A stretch of DNA of 64,000 nucleotides from contig DBXD01000066.1 of assembly GCA_002309425.1 (NCBI GenBank), forward strand, positions 360 through 64,359, written 5' to 3'. The position numbers and the translations under genes are program-made. This DNA comes from Cyanobacteria bacterium UBA1221. Lineage in GTDB: Bacteria; Cyanobacteriota; Vampirovibrionia; Gastranaerophilales; Gastranaerophilaceae. Shown piece after piece: positions 35,031 through 44,389 of this stretch; the first letter of the stretch is position 1; every line of letters starts with the position of its first letter. Under the pieces are notes generated by a model that saw nothing but the letters and a program-made list of their open reading frames with translations, was not told the origin of the DNA and did not search any database.

Positions 35031-37064
35031 TTATAGAGAACCTCCGCCTCCGTCATTGAAGTAATCATAGTGACGAATATCATCGTAGTTATTAACTGGC
35101 TCTACTGGAACCGGTTGAGGTTGTACCTGTGGTGGTGGTGGCGGCGGAACCGGTTTAGATTCAACCACACGTTTTCTCAACAACGCATCGAAGTTAGGTT
35201 CCATTGTCAATTCAAAGTGGAATCTTCCGACTTTTCTGTTTTGGTCAAAGTATGTACTGTTGATTAAAGGATATCCCCAATACAAACGACCTGTTAAATC
35301 ACCCGGTAACTGAACTCTCAAACCCATACCAACTGATGCCATAAAGTATGAACCATGATGATGCTCGGGTTTATATAATTGATCCATTTCCGTACCGGCC
35401 TGCGGGAACACACCACCGATATCAGCAAATACCGCACCTTTTACGAATCTTCCGACAAACGGAATTTTTTCTTTACTTCTCGGGCTGGTAATTTGTCTTG
35501 GCAGCAACGGGAACATCAATTCAGCACTTGTTATGAATCCGTTTTTACCAATCATAGTACCTTCATCATAACCTCTGACTGTTGCCATACCGCCTGCCTG
35601 GAACTGGTCAATGTATGGTATATATTTATTATTAGGAATTACCTGATAATTTGCTCTCAACTGACCTATTACACCGTGAGAGAAATCGTGTAATCTTACA
35701 GCACCACCGAATACCTTGAAGTAATTTGATCTCTTATCAAGAAGCGGAGCTGCATATCCGACACCCTGGTTCAAATACCAAATACCATACTTAGTATCTT
35801 TTCTCATATTCAAAGCCAGGTCAACACTTGTAACTTCATCCAAATGTCCTAACTGACCGTCTTTTGGTAAACCGAATTTGTCTAACAAACCGGACCAAGA
35901 ACCTGAACGTTTATAATTTAATGAAGCATAACTCTTCAATTCAAATCCGGGTTTTCTGATTAACGGCTGAGTATAGTACAAAGAATATGTATAGGATCTG
36001 CTCTTAAGATCCAATGCTCTCATAATCGGAGTACCATATCTTACTCTTGCCAATGTAGAGCTGAACATAAAACCTACACGACCGTCTTTGCTGTTAACCG
36101 GCACATTGTAATCTACAAAAGGACTGGTCGAACCTCCTGCAAAATATGAACCGATGCTCAACTTATCTCTGATGCCGAACAAGCTGTCAGCAGTAATCAT
36201 AGCACCGCCACGCAGACGACCTGTTGAATAACGGCCGGCATTGTCCATCATACCCATTACGTGGAACGGTAATCTTTCGTGAGCATTAAGTTCAACATCC
36301 GTTGTGCCTTCCATCTCGCCGGCTTTCAAATTAGCCGTCAGATTAATTCCTTCGTTGTAACGGTTGAAATCCATGATGTCTTGTTCAAGTTCGACTATAT
36401 CAAACAATTCACCCTCTTTTGGGTTAATTCTGTTTTTAATATAACTGTCACGAGTCCATCTGTTATTTTCAACGGTAACATTACCTACTTTACTTTCAAT
36501 AAGTTCAATCTTTATAGAACCGTTATCAACGGACTGTTCCGGTAAGAATGCTCTTGCAGTGACAAAGCCCTTTTCGGCATATAATCTGTTAATACCCTCT
36601 ACAACATTCTTTATGTCAGAGATATAAACATTTTTACCAATAATAGGTCTTACAACATTATTGACTTCATCTCTTGATAATATCTGAGATGGAGAAACCT
36701 CTACAGTATTAACGAATACACTCTGCATATCCGCCTGATTTACCTCACCCTGCACATAGCCCGGAGTATAATCATTAACGACATCGGCTTCATTGTACGC
36801 AGGATTACCGTAACGACCATAGTCAGAGTATTCACGATATTTACTGTTGGCATCCTGCAGATAATGCCTGTAAAGCAAGTCATCTTCAGCATGCTTATAG
36901 TTCAAACCGCCTTCCATTTCCGCTTCTGTCCGAATACCGGGAGGAACCGGCATACCGGGATCATACGAATATGCAGGCGCAATAGATGCAGGCAGCGCAA
37001 ATGCTACAAGAGCCCCTAATCCTAATGCTGCCTTAATAAGTTTTGTACTTTTTGTCTTTTTCAT
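35031..37064 (-). CDS. TpsB/ShlB-type outer-membrane beta-barrel with POTRA domains and a Pro-rich tail
   Basis: Two-partner-secretion-type Omp85 protein of 677 aa. An N-terminal signal peptide (AALGLGALVAFALPASIAPA) precedes POTRA-type domains at about 115-260 (VNTVEVSPSQILSRDEVNNV, YAEKGFVTARAFLPEQSVDN) and a 16-strand-type barrel up to about 625 with the VRGYDEG motif. The barrel should end with the strand RFHFELTMEPNF, yet about 50 residues follow, with PVPPPPPPQVQPQPVPVEPV and a Gly-rich end. No TpsA-like exoprotein is present in the window, so the substrate is unknown; an assembly role is possible too. Confidence 0.85.
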   Translation of the reverse strand: MKKTKSTKLIKAALGLGALVAFALPASIAPAYSYDPGMPVPPGIRTEAEMEGGLNYKHAEDDLLYRHYLQDANSKYREYSDYGRYGNPAYNEADVVNDYTPGYVQGEVNQADMQSVFVNTVEVSPSQILSRDEVNNVVRPIIGKNVYISDIKNVVEGINRLYAEKGFVTARAFLPEQSVDNGSIKIELIESKVGNVTVENNRWTRDSYIKNRINPKEGELFDIVELEQDIMDFNRYNEGINLTANLKAGEMEGTTDVELNAHERLPFHVMGMMDNAGRYSTGRLRGGAMITADSLFGIRDKLSIGSYFAGGSTSPFVDYNVPVNSKDGRVGFMFSSTLARVRYGTPIMRALDLKSRSYTYSLYYTQPLIRKPGFELKSYASLNYKRSGSWSGLLDKFGLPKDGQLGHLDEVTSVDLALNMRKDTKYGIWYLNQGVGYAAPLLDKRSNYFKVFGGAVRLHDFSHGVIGQLRANYQVIPNNKYIPYIDQFQAGGMATVRGYDEGTMIGKNGFITSAELMFPLLPRQITSPRSKEKIPFVGRFVKGAVFADIGGVFPQAGTEMDQLYKPEHHHGSYFMASVGMGLRVQLPGDLTGRLYWGYPLINSTYFDQNRKVGRFHFELTMEPNFDALLRKRVVESKPVPPPPPPQVQPQPVPVEPVNNYDDIRHYDYFNDGGGGSL

Positions 37065-37211
37065 TACACACCTTCAATTTATTAATTAATCAATATGTTC
37101 GCTAATACCATTTTGTTACTTAATAAACAAATAGAAACACTTTTTGTACTTTTGTATCACTTTTTTTACAAAAATTCACAAACTAGCAAATTCTTGTTTT
37201 CAGCTGATATT

Positions 37212-37240
37212 ATTATATAGTATTCTTATGCCCGTGTAAA
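37212..37240 (-). promoter_or_regulatory. Sigma-70-type promoter of the TpsB-like gene
   Basis: On the minus strand TTTACA (37235-37240), 17 bases, then a perfect TATAAT (37212-37217). The predicted start near 37205 gives a 5' leader of about 140 bases before the ATG at 37064. Confidence 0.75.
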
Positions 37241-37343
37241 GAAACTTATAAAAAGTTCACATTTCCGGTTTAGAAAATTTGATAAAAATCATACAAATGT
37301 TGTATATAATAGGTAAAAGGATATAAAAAATAAGGAGGGAATA

Positions 37344-37853
37344 ATGAAACTAAATGTTAAGTTTTTATTAGTTGCAAGTGTAGCTTTTGTTATTGGTGCA
37401 GGAATCAATAATTTTGCTTTATCGCAAATGCCGGGTTCCGTTAATATTGCCGTAGTTGATGTTCAGCAGGTAGTAGCTTCATCTTCTCAGGTAAATGCGC
37501 TTAAAAATGAAAATCAGGCAAAAGCAACCGAAATAATTAAGTATATTGAAAATGCACGTAAAGAAGTTGCAAAAGTAACTGACGCAGACAAGAAAAAAGC
37601 TCTTGAAGAAAAATATGCAAAAGAATTAAATTCAAAAAGAGAAACTTATGCTCAGCAGTATAATACTAAAATGATGGATATTCAGAACAGCATCTTGAAC
37701 GCAGTAAAAGAACAAGCTTTAGCCAATGACTATGATATAGTTCTTGCAAAGGATGTTGTTTTATACGGGGGTAATGATATCACTCCGGAACTGCAAAAGA
37801 AAGTTTCAGCAGTACCAAAACCAAGTACTCCTGCTGCTAAAAAGAGAAGATAG
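37344..37853 (+). CDS. OmpH/Skp-family periplasmic chaperone
   Basis: Skp-like proteins carry unfolded outer-membrane proteins across the periplasm. The 169-residue protein has a signal sequence (FLLVASVAFVIGAGINNFA), the opening beta strand NIAVVDVQQVVASS, a Lys/Glu-rich coiled coil (about 55-125) and the terminal YDIVLAKDVVLYGGNDITPEL segment. It is divergent from the TpsB-like barrel gene, a likely client. AAGGAGGGA is a strong ribosome binding site, and TATATAAT at 37303-37310 is a probable -10 region. Confidence 0.87.
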   Translation: MKLNVKFLLVASVAFVIGAGINNFALSQMPGSVNIAVVDVQQVVASSSQVNALKNENQAKATEIIKYIENARKEVAKVTDADKKKALEEKYAKELNSKRETYAQQYNTKMMDIQNSILNAVKEQALANDYDIVLAKDVVLYGGNDITPELQKKVSAVPKPSTPAAKKRR

Positions 37854-37871
37854 TTTTAACACAAAACTTTT

Positions 37872-37903
37872 AAAAAGAGGCACAATAAAGTGTCTCTTTT
37901 TTT
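37872..37903 (+). terminator. Terminator after the Skp-like gene
   Basis: AAAAAGAGGCAC and GTGTCTCTTTTT pair around a 6-base loop and end in T residues, about 20 bases after the stop. Confidence 0.85.
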
Positions 37904-38006
37904 ATTCAAATATTACCTGCTATAAATAATATCTATACAGTATTTTCCAAAAGTTTACAAAAATTTTGCCGTGAAATTTTCTATAATATAAGAAAGGTTG
38001 CGTATT

Positions 38007-38168
38007 ATGGCGAGAATTATTGAAGGCAAAAGAAGAATAATTAAGATGACGACAGACGACGTTTTATCAGTCGTAAAACAATTTCAGCAAATTACTCAAA
38101 AGGCATGCTGTTACGACCACATCCGGGAAATACTTGAGCACAACGATTTTTATATCCCTGAAGATTAA
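38007..38168 (+). CDS. Small basic protein, 53 aa
   Basis: A short gene that reads MARIIEGKRRIIKMTTDD and ends ILEHNDFYIPED. AAAGG lies 9 bases before the ATG and the frame is open for its whole length. Two adjacent Cys (QKACCYDH) stand out. I do not recognise a family; the coherent composition and ribosome binding site suggest a real small protein. It ends 12 bases from the convergent ricT. Confidence 0.55.
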   Translation: MARIIEGKRRIIKMTTDDVLSVVKQFQQITQKACCYDHIREILEHNDFYIPED

Positions 38169-38180
38169 GGATTAAAAACA

Positions 38181-39107
38181 CTACACATTCCCGGTTGAAC
38201 TATTCTTATCATCTTCAAGCTGCTTAATATCAATTCCGCTTGAATCTTCTTCATAAGCATTATTTATTGCGGGAACGTCTATTTCAACATTAACATCCGC
38301 ATCAACCATTTCAATTTCCCCTTTTGGAAATTCTTTTACCTTGCCGTCTTCCATTTTTACGGCAACAGCACCTGCCATGAAGTTAAGGTAACAAACTTTT
38401 CCGAGTCCGTCAGACGTCATAACCGAAGAACCTATTGGCGGCATGCCTTTTGCGGCATCAATATAATGTTTATACTCATATGTCAAACAACAGAGTAAGC
38501 GCCCGCATGTTCCGGAAATTTTCCCGGGACAAATAGGCATTCCCTGATCCTTTGCAAGTTTAACATTTATCGTTTCAAATTTTCTTAAAAAAGACGAACA
38601 GCAAAAAGGCCGTCCGCAAACTCCGACTCCGTCAATAAGTGAGGTTTCATCTCTCACGCCGATATGACGCAAATCTATTCGCACCCTTGTAAAAACCTGG
38701 GTTAAATCTTTTAACAATTCCCTGAAATCTACCCTTTCGGGAGCGGTATAATAAAATGTAATTTTTCTCCTGTCAAAAGTAATACGGCATTGAACAAGAT
38801 TCATAACCAGATTGTGCTGTTTTACAAGTGCCTGACACTTGAAGAACGCTTCCGCTTCTTCTTTTTTTATATCGTCCAGGGTTTGCAAATCTCTCTGACT
38901 TAAAACACGCATAACCGTCAGCGGCTCGGGCTTTTTCTCAGACTTTTCCCATAACTCGGATATTTCGGAATTTACAAGCTCAACTTTTAGCGCCTCCTCA
39001 CCTTTTTCTGTACGGACAAGCACCATCTGCCCTTCTTCTACGGTTAAAGTATCCGGAACAATTAACGGATAAAACGTATTTTTTATATATTTTACTGCAT
39101 ATTTCAT
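38181..39107 (-). CDS. ricT: PSP1-domain protein RicT (YaaT)
   Basis: RicT is a cytoplasmic PSP1-domain protein; in Bacillus it joins RicA and RicF in an iron-sulfur complex that steers RNase Y. The 308-residue protein shows FYYTAPERVDFRELLKDLTQ, RIDLRHIGVRDE and the Cys-rich GVGVCGRPFCCSSFL followed by SGTCGRLLCCLTYE, which supply cluster ligands. Length is typical. It overlaps gpsA by one base, and the pair is likely co-transcribed. Confidence 0.9.
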   Translation of the reverse strand: MKYAVKYIKNTFYPLIVPDTLTVEEGQMVLVRTEKGEEALKVELVNSEISELWEKSEKKPEPLTVMRVLSQRDLQTLDDIKKEEAEAFFKCQALVKQHNLVMNLVQCRITFDRRKITFYYTAPERVDFRELLKDLTQVFTRVRIDLRHIGVRDETSLIDGVGVCGRPFCCSSFLRKFETINVKLAKDQGMPICPGKISGTCGRLLCCLTYEYKHYIDAAKGMPPIGSSVMTSDGLGKVCYLNFMAGAVAVKMEDGKVKEFPKGEIEMVDADVNVEIDVPAINNAYEEDSSGIDIKQLEDDKNSSTGNV

Positions 39108-40108
39108 TAAATATATCTTTCTTCTTCTTTTAATTTTCTGTTCATAAGTTTATTCAAAAGTTCCTGAGGCGTAATATCAGTATACACAGCCTCATATATA
39201 GCATTTGACACCGGAACATCTATGTCCAGTTTCTTTGCCAACTCGCAAATTGCCTTTGACGTCTTGACCCCTTCTGCAACTGAGCCCAACTCTTTTAAAA
39301 TATCGTCAATTTTTTTGCCTTTACCGAGCATAGCACCTACCGTATAATTTCGTGACATAGGGCTGGAACAAGTTGCAATTAAATCTCCCATTCCTGACAA
39401 ACCGTACAGGGTAGAGGGATTTGCGCCGAGTTTTATACTGACTCTTACAATTTCTGCCATACCTCGTGTCAAAAGTGCGCCCGCACAATTATCACCCAAG
39501 CCCATTTCGTGAGCAAAACCGGACGCAATAGCAATAACGTTCTTCAAACTGCCGCCCAGTTCAACCCCGATTACGTCAGGATTTGTGTATAATCTGAACC
39601 GCCCGGGAACGGAACATTTCTTTTGGACAAGAGCGGATGCATCCCTGTCTTTAGATGCAACACATGCCGCCGTAGGTTTTCCAGCAAGAACCTCTTTTGC
39701 AAGTGTTGGACCCGAAAGGACAACCAGTTTTTGCTCCGGCAAAACTTCTGCAATTACTTCTGACATCCTCATTAATGACGGCAGTTCAATACCTTTTGAT
39801 GCGTTTACCAAAATCTGGCATGGCCTTATACCGGCTTTTTTAAGATTTTCGCAAACATCTCTTGTGCCTGATGTAGCAATTACTGAAAGAATAATATCAG
39901 CATCCTTAATCGCCTCAGCCAAATCGGAAGTAATTTCAACTTTATCCTGAAGCTGGACTTCGAGCGGTTTTGAGGTATGTTTATTTTTTATTAAATCTTC
40001 CGGGATATCGCTTTCTCGGCCCCAAACCGTTACCTGTTCAAAATTATCAGTCAATAACCACGCAAGAGTTAATCCCCAGCATCCTGCTCCCAAAACTGTT
40101 AATTTCAT
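39107..40108 (-). CDS. gpsA: Glycerol-3-phosphate dehydrogenase [NAD(P)+]
   Basis: GpsA reduces dihydroxyacetone phosphate to sn-glycerol 3-phosphate for phospholipid synthesis. The 333 residues begin with the Rossmann motif VLGAGCWGLTLAWLL and carry VNASKGIE, VVLSGPTLAKEV, the catalytic-region GGSLKNVIAIASG and GLSGMGDLIATCSSPMSRN. All family landmarks are present. It lies 15 bases from murQ on the same strand. Confidence 0.95.
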   Translation of the reverse strand: MKLTVLGAGCWGLTLAWLLTDNFEQVTVWGRESDIPEDLIKNKHTSKPLEVQLQDKVEITSDLAEAIKDADIILSVIATSGTRDVCENLKKAGIRPCQILVNASKGIELPSLMRMSEVIAEVLPEQKLVVLSGPTLAKEVLAGKPTAACVASKDRDASALVQKKCSVPGRFRLYTNPDVIGVELGGSLKNVIAIASGFAHEMGLGDNCAGALLTRGMAEIVRVSIKLGANPSTLYGLSGMGDLIATCSSPMSRNYTVGAMLGKGKKIDDILKELGSVAEGVKTSKAICELAKKLDIDVPVSNAIYEAVYTDITPQELLNKLMNRKLKEEERYI

Positions 40109-40123
40109 TTATACCTCTCTCTC

Positions 40124-41017
40124 CTATACTGCCATTTTTTGAGTAATTAATTTTCTTAATACCCCACCGTGTTTTTTCAGTTCCTGTCTTGACGTATCTA
40201 CATCCATATTCATTACTATTGAAACAATGGCCGTTTTTATTTCCCAATCACATTTTAACAATGCCGACAGAGCAACACTGTGCTGAACTCCCGCAATTTG
40301 CGCAACTATTCTTATTGCACGGTCTTTCAGCTTCTCATTTACCGCCTGCAAATCAATCATAAAATTCTCGTAGGTTTTACCTATCTTTATCATTGAACCG
40401 GTAGAAAGCATATTCAAAATCATCTTTTGAGCTGTTCCTGCTTTTAAGCGACTTGAACCTGCAATAACTTCCGGACCGACTTCAACACAAATTACAAGCC
40501 CTGCTTCTTCTGCAATTCTGCCTTTTGAGTTACAGGTTATACCTATTGTTTTACAGTTTATTTCATCAGCTTTTTCCAAAACCCCAAGCAGATATTTAGG
40601 ATTACCGCTTGCTGAAATCACAACGGCAACATCGTTTTCTCTTAAAATTTCCGCATCTTTTTTACCTGCATCGAAATTATCCTCAGCGCCCTCAACAGAA
40701 GATCTTAATGCCTCATGTCCTCCGGCAATAACACCCTGAACCATATCAGGATCCACACTGAATGTCGGCGGACACTCGGAAGCATCAAGTATTCCTATAC
40801 GGCCTGAAGTTCCGGCACCAAAATAAATAAGCCTGCCGCCTTTCAAAAACTGTTTTGAAATAATATCAATCGCTTCCGCAATCTCTTTTGATGCATCTTC
40901 CACCGCAAGGGCAACCAGCTTGTCCTCCTGATTCATCCTTCTTACCATTTCAATAGTAGGAAGCAAATCTATGTCTTTTGTGTTTTCATTTCTGTATTCC
41001 GTAATAACTTCACTCAT
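40124..41017 (-). CDS. murQ: N-acetylmuramic acid 6-phosphate etherase
   Basis: MurQ removes the lactyl ether from MurNAc-6-phosphate to give GlcNAc-6-phosphate in cell-wall recycling. The 297-residue SIS-domain protein contains IYFGAGTSGRIGILDASECPP, the IAGGHEALRSSVEGAEDNF stretch with the catalytic Glu, VVISASGNPKYL and GSSRLKAGTAQKMILNMLS. No PTS sugar uptake gene is next to it, so it likely acts on recycled material, in line with the MpaA-like amidase at 1978. Confidence 0.95.
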   Translation of the reverse strand: MSEVITEYRNENTKDIDLLPTIEMVRRMNQEDKLVALAVEDASKEIAEAIDIISKQFLKGGRLIYFGAGTSGRIGILDASECPPTFSVDPDMVQGVIAGGHEALRSSVEGAEDNFDAGKKDAEILRENDVAVVISASGNPKYLLGVLEKADEINCKTIGITCNSKGRIAEEAGLVICVEVGPEVIAGSSRLKAGTAQKMILNMLSTGSMIKIGKTYENFMIDLQAVNEKLKDRAIRIVAQIAGVQHSVALSALLKCDWEIKTAIVSIVMNMDVDTSRQELKKHGGVLRKLITQKMAV

Positions 41018-41049
41018 ACTAACTCCTTTAAAAGAAACTCTATTAAATA

Positions 41050-41511
41050 TTAAAACTGTTTTAGCAAATTTGCCATTTCTATTGCCGATTTGGCTGCATC
41101 TGCGCCCTTGTTGCCTGCTTTGGTTCCGGCCCTTTCAATAGCCTGTTCTATATTATCAGTAGTCAGAACTCCGAAAATAACGGGCACTTCTGTCTGTAAA
41201 CTTACGGTTGCAATTCCCTTTGACAATTCCGCACTTACATAATCAAAGTGAGCCGTTGCTCCTTTAATGATTGCACCGAGCGTAATTATAGCATTATATT
41301 TACCTGTTTTGGCACATTTTAAAGCCATCAGAGGGATTTCAAAAGCGCCCGGAACTCTTACAACATCAATATTATCGGAATTTACGCCATGTCTTTTTAA
41401 TTCATCCACCGCGCCTGATAACAATTTCGAGCCGATAAAATCATTGAATCTCGATAATATAATACAAAACTTTTCGTTTCCTGCAACCAACTGACCTTCA
41501 TATGTATTCAT
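41050..41511 (-). CDS. ribH: 6,7-dimethyl-8-ribityllumazine synthase
   Basis: RibH condenses 5-amino-6-ribitylamino-uracil with dihydroxybutanone phosphate, the penultimate riboflavin step, in an icosahedral or pentameric shell. The 153 residues show [44 protein letters not shown] with the active His, [17 protein letters not shown] and NKGADAA. The ATG at 41511 is used because GGAGAAAATT precedes it; a GTG four codons earlier is unlikely. Other rib genes are not in the window. Confidence 0.95.
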   Translation of the reverse strand: MNTYEGQLVAGNEKFCIILSRFNDFIGSKLLSGAVDELKRHGVNSDNIDVVRVPGAFEIPLMALKCAKTGKYNAIITLGAIIKGATAHFDYVSAELSKGIATVSLQTEVPVIFGVLTTDNIEQAIERAGTKAGNKGADAAKSAIEMANLLKQF

Positions 41512-41564
41512 AATTTTCTCCACATATCCTTGAATAATCCACAGTTATTGTACAACAATTATCG

Positions 41565-42269
41565 CTATTTTACAAGCAACGGCGAAAAAATCTTATAAAA
41601 AATATAAACAGAAGTTAATATCAGTAAGTAACCGCTTATTTTAAGCAGTAAATCAGATATCATATAATAATTTTTCCAGGATTTGAGTTTTGATGTCAAT
41701 ACTCCTGCAACAACTAAAATTAAGCCCTGTCCCAGAGAGAACAAAAATAACATTACAACAGACTGAACAAGATTGGCAGACAAAGATGCAAATGCCATTA
41801 TTGAAGCTAAAATAGGGGTAGAACAAGGGGTCCCGGCCAAAGCAACCGCACCGCCCAAAAGCATTGGGTATATATATGTATTCGTACTGTCGTGACGCGG
41901 CATTTCTTTTATCAATACCGGCAGTTCAAAATCCAAAAAACCGACAAGTTTAAGTCCCATTATCATAACTATACTTGACATGATTATCCCGAAATATCCG
42001 CCCGCAAAAGATACAAAAACTTTGCCGGTAAAAGCACAAATAATACCTATCACGGAAAAAACCAATGCAGAGCCGATTATAAAAAACAGCATTTGGACTA
42101 AGGTTTTTTGAGGTTTTTCATCGGAATAACCACCTACATATCCGATTATTATAGGAAGCATTGCAAGCGAACACGGCGAAACAGATGCAATTAAGCCTCC
42201 GACAAAAGATATTATATATAATACTATAACGCTGTTTGATGTATTAAACAGGCTCGCAATATCCGTCAT
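41565..42269 (-). CDS. CcdA-type thiol-disulfide transmembrane protein
   Basis: CcdA passes electrons from cytoplasmic thioredoxin across the inner membrane to extracytoplasmic thiol proteins. The 234-residue protein has six hydrophobic helices and the two functional cysteines in SVSPCSLAMLP and AGTPCSTPIL. The ATG at 42269 overlaps the stop of the thioredoxin-like gene (TAATG); a start 21 bases upstream is less likely. Pairing with a membrane-anchored thioredoxin makes a self-contained reducing pathway. Confidence 0.88.
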   Translation of the reverse strand: MTDIASLFNTSNSVIVLYIISFVGGLIASVSPCSLAMLPIIIGYVGGYSDEKPQKTLVQMLFFIIGSALVFSVIGIICAFTGKVFVSFAGGYFGIIMSSIVMIMGLKLVGFLDFELPVLIKEMPRHDSTNTYIYPMLLGGAVALAGTPCSTPILASIMAFASLSANLVQSVVMLFLFSLGQGLILVVAGVLTSKLKSWKNYYMISDLLLKISGYLLILTSVYIFYKIFSPLLVK

Positions 42270-42661
42270 TATTTCAAATCCCTGATACAAGTTTCCAGTT
42301 CTTCTTTACTTATTGCTCCTTCTATACGCTTTGTTTTATTTCCGTTTGAATCAATAAGTATAATTGTCGGAACAAGACTTATCTCGTATTTTTTTATCCA
42401 CTCGTCATTTTTCGGGTTTCCGTCCTGTACATTAATTTCAGTCAATTCGACTTTATCTTTGTACTGCGGATAAATTTCTTTTATAATTTTATTCATCGTC
42501 TGGCAATCAATACACATCGTTGATGTAAATTTAACGATTTGCGGTTTTGTTGTCTTTGCATCGACACTTGAAGTAACCGAAGTATTCATAAGATTTATCC
42601 CGAAATATGCGACAATCGGAACCAAAAATACCAATAATACCGTAATAAGATTTTTCTTCAT
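42269..42661 (-). CDS. Membrane-anchored thioredoxin-like protein
   Basis: A signal anchor (NLITVLLVFLVPIVAYFGINL) leads a 130-residue thioredoxin fold facing the periplasm. The redox motif is CIDC within STMCIDCQTMNK, and the cis-Pro is in SLVPTIILID. Its stop is fused to the start of the CcdA-type gene, which is the probable electron donor. It should reduce periplasmic disulfides, maybe for cytochrome or cell-wall enzymes. Confidence 0.88.
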   Translation of the reverse strand: MKKNLITVLLVFLVPIVAYFGINLMNTSVTSSVDAKTTKPQIVKFTSTMCIDCQTMNKIIKEIYPQYKDKVELTEINVQDGNPKNDEWIKKYEISLVPTIILIDSNGNKTKRIEGAISKEELETCIRDLK

Positions 42662-42783
42662 GTTTTTATAACTCCATTTAATACTGCAATTTTATCATAA
42701 AAGAAAAACAAAAATCGACAATCGGACATGCAGGTAAGAAATTTAACACGGCATAAAATACTTAAATCCCTCATATTAATGAT

Positions 42784-42810
42784 TTTACAAATTTGAATAA
42801 ATATTATAAT
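42784..42810 (+). promoter_or_regulatory. Probable promoter of the aquaporin gene, with leader hairpin
   Basis: TATAAT at 42805-42810 with TTTACA at 42784-42789; the 15-base gap is short. The leader holds a 7-bp hairpin, GAGAAAT (42828-42834) and ATTTCTC (42843-42849), before the ribosome binding site AGGAGGG. Confidence 0.4.
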
Positions 42811-42863
42811 ATACCAGAGTCGTTAGTGAGAAATTAAGGATTATTTCTCGTATGAAACTTTAG

Positions 42864-43514
<651 letters not shown>

Positions 43515-43529
43515 GTTATACAAGTAACC

Positions 43530-43568
43530 AAAAAACAGGTTCAAGGAATATCCTTGGACCCGTTTTTT
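43530..43568 (+). terminator. Terminator after the aquaporin gene
   Basis: ACAGGTTCAAGGA and TCCTTGGACCCGT pair around a 3-base loop with one wobble, flanked by A and T runs. It may also end the minus-strand gene that stops at 43568. Confidence 0.82.
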
Positions 43569-44236
43569 TATTTTTCAAAATCTTTTTCCAATATATGCTT
43601 TATGAAACTACATATACAATCTTCTGTGTATTTTCCTAATTTAGATTTGACAAAAGATGTTCTGTTCCAATTTTTATTATATTTCTCTATCGGTTCAACA
43701 AGCGACAACACATAACGATTGCTGGTCTGAGAAATCATATTACTGAAATCTATTACGGCAAGTTTAAAAAATTTATCACCTCTTATTTTCTTTAGCGTAT
43801 CGTATAACAAATCTATTTCTGAATCTGTATTTGTGTCTATCGTATTAAGCACAAACAATATGGGTTTGTCATTGTTTACAATGCATCTGAAATTATTAAT
43901 TCTTCGGCTAATTCTCTCAACTAATTTTTCTCTGTCATTTGCACCACAATCTTTGTCGTGAAAAAATTTTGTTCCGTCAGGTTTCTTCCATATCCCTTTA
44001 CCCCTGAAATCAAGAAAACACCTTTTACGTTGAGTAAAGAACAAGTCATCACAATACTCCTTAAAATCGTTTTCCAGATAGCATATGACACTGCCTAATT
44101 TATGCCGGACTAAATCAAAAGGACCGGACAGCTCACCTTGTGCCTTCGACGGTTTGATTCCGTGACGTGTAAGGATAGTTCTTGGCATACAATTCAAACC
44201 CAGAGAAACAATTTCATATTTTTTTGTGTTGTCCAT
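43568..44236 (-). CDS. DUF1796-like putative papain-type cysteine peptidase
   Basis: The 222-residue protein matches the DUF1796 pattern as I remember it: EIVSLGLNCMPRTIL near the start with a candidate nucleophile Cys (about residue 16), then GPFDLVRHKL in place of the usual PFDW. The rest is polar with KPILFVLNT and KLAVIDFS strands. Activity has not been shown for most members. I chose the ATG at 44236 since GGAG lies 9 bases upstream; an in-frame TTG is three codons earlier. Confidence 0.65.
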   Translation of the reverse strand: MDNTKKYEIVSLGLNCMPRTILTRHGIKPSKAQGELSGPFDLVRHKLGSVICYLENDFKEYCDDLFFTQRKRCFLDFRGKGIWKKPDGTKFFHDKDCGANDREKLVERISRRINNFRCIVNNDKPILFVLNTIDTNTDSEIDLLYDTLKKIRGDKFFKLAVIDFSNMISQTSNRYVLSLVEPIEKYNKNWNRTSFVKSKLGKYTEDCICSFIKHILEKDFEK

Positions 44237-44323
44237 TCTTCGCAACTCCGGGGGACATTATAGCATAATTATTGAACATTAAATACTTTTTAATTTACAT
44301 TTCGTTATATTTGAAAATTATCT

Positions 44324-44352
44324 AGCAATTAAATTTTTGTTTGGGCTTTAAG
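44324..44352 (+). promoter_or_regulatory. AGCAA-N18-TTTAAG promoter-like element
   Basis: AGCAA (44324-44328), an A/T tract, TTTGGGC, then TTTAAG (44347-44352), with 18 bases between boxes. It lies 37 bases before the ATG of the coiled-coil gene that begins the lineage-specific block. Confidence 0.55.
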
Positions 44353-44389
44353 ATAGAAGAACCAGACATGAAAATCAGAAAGGAAAATT

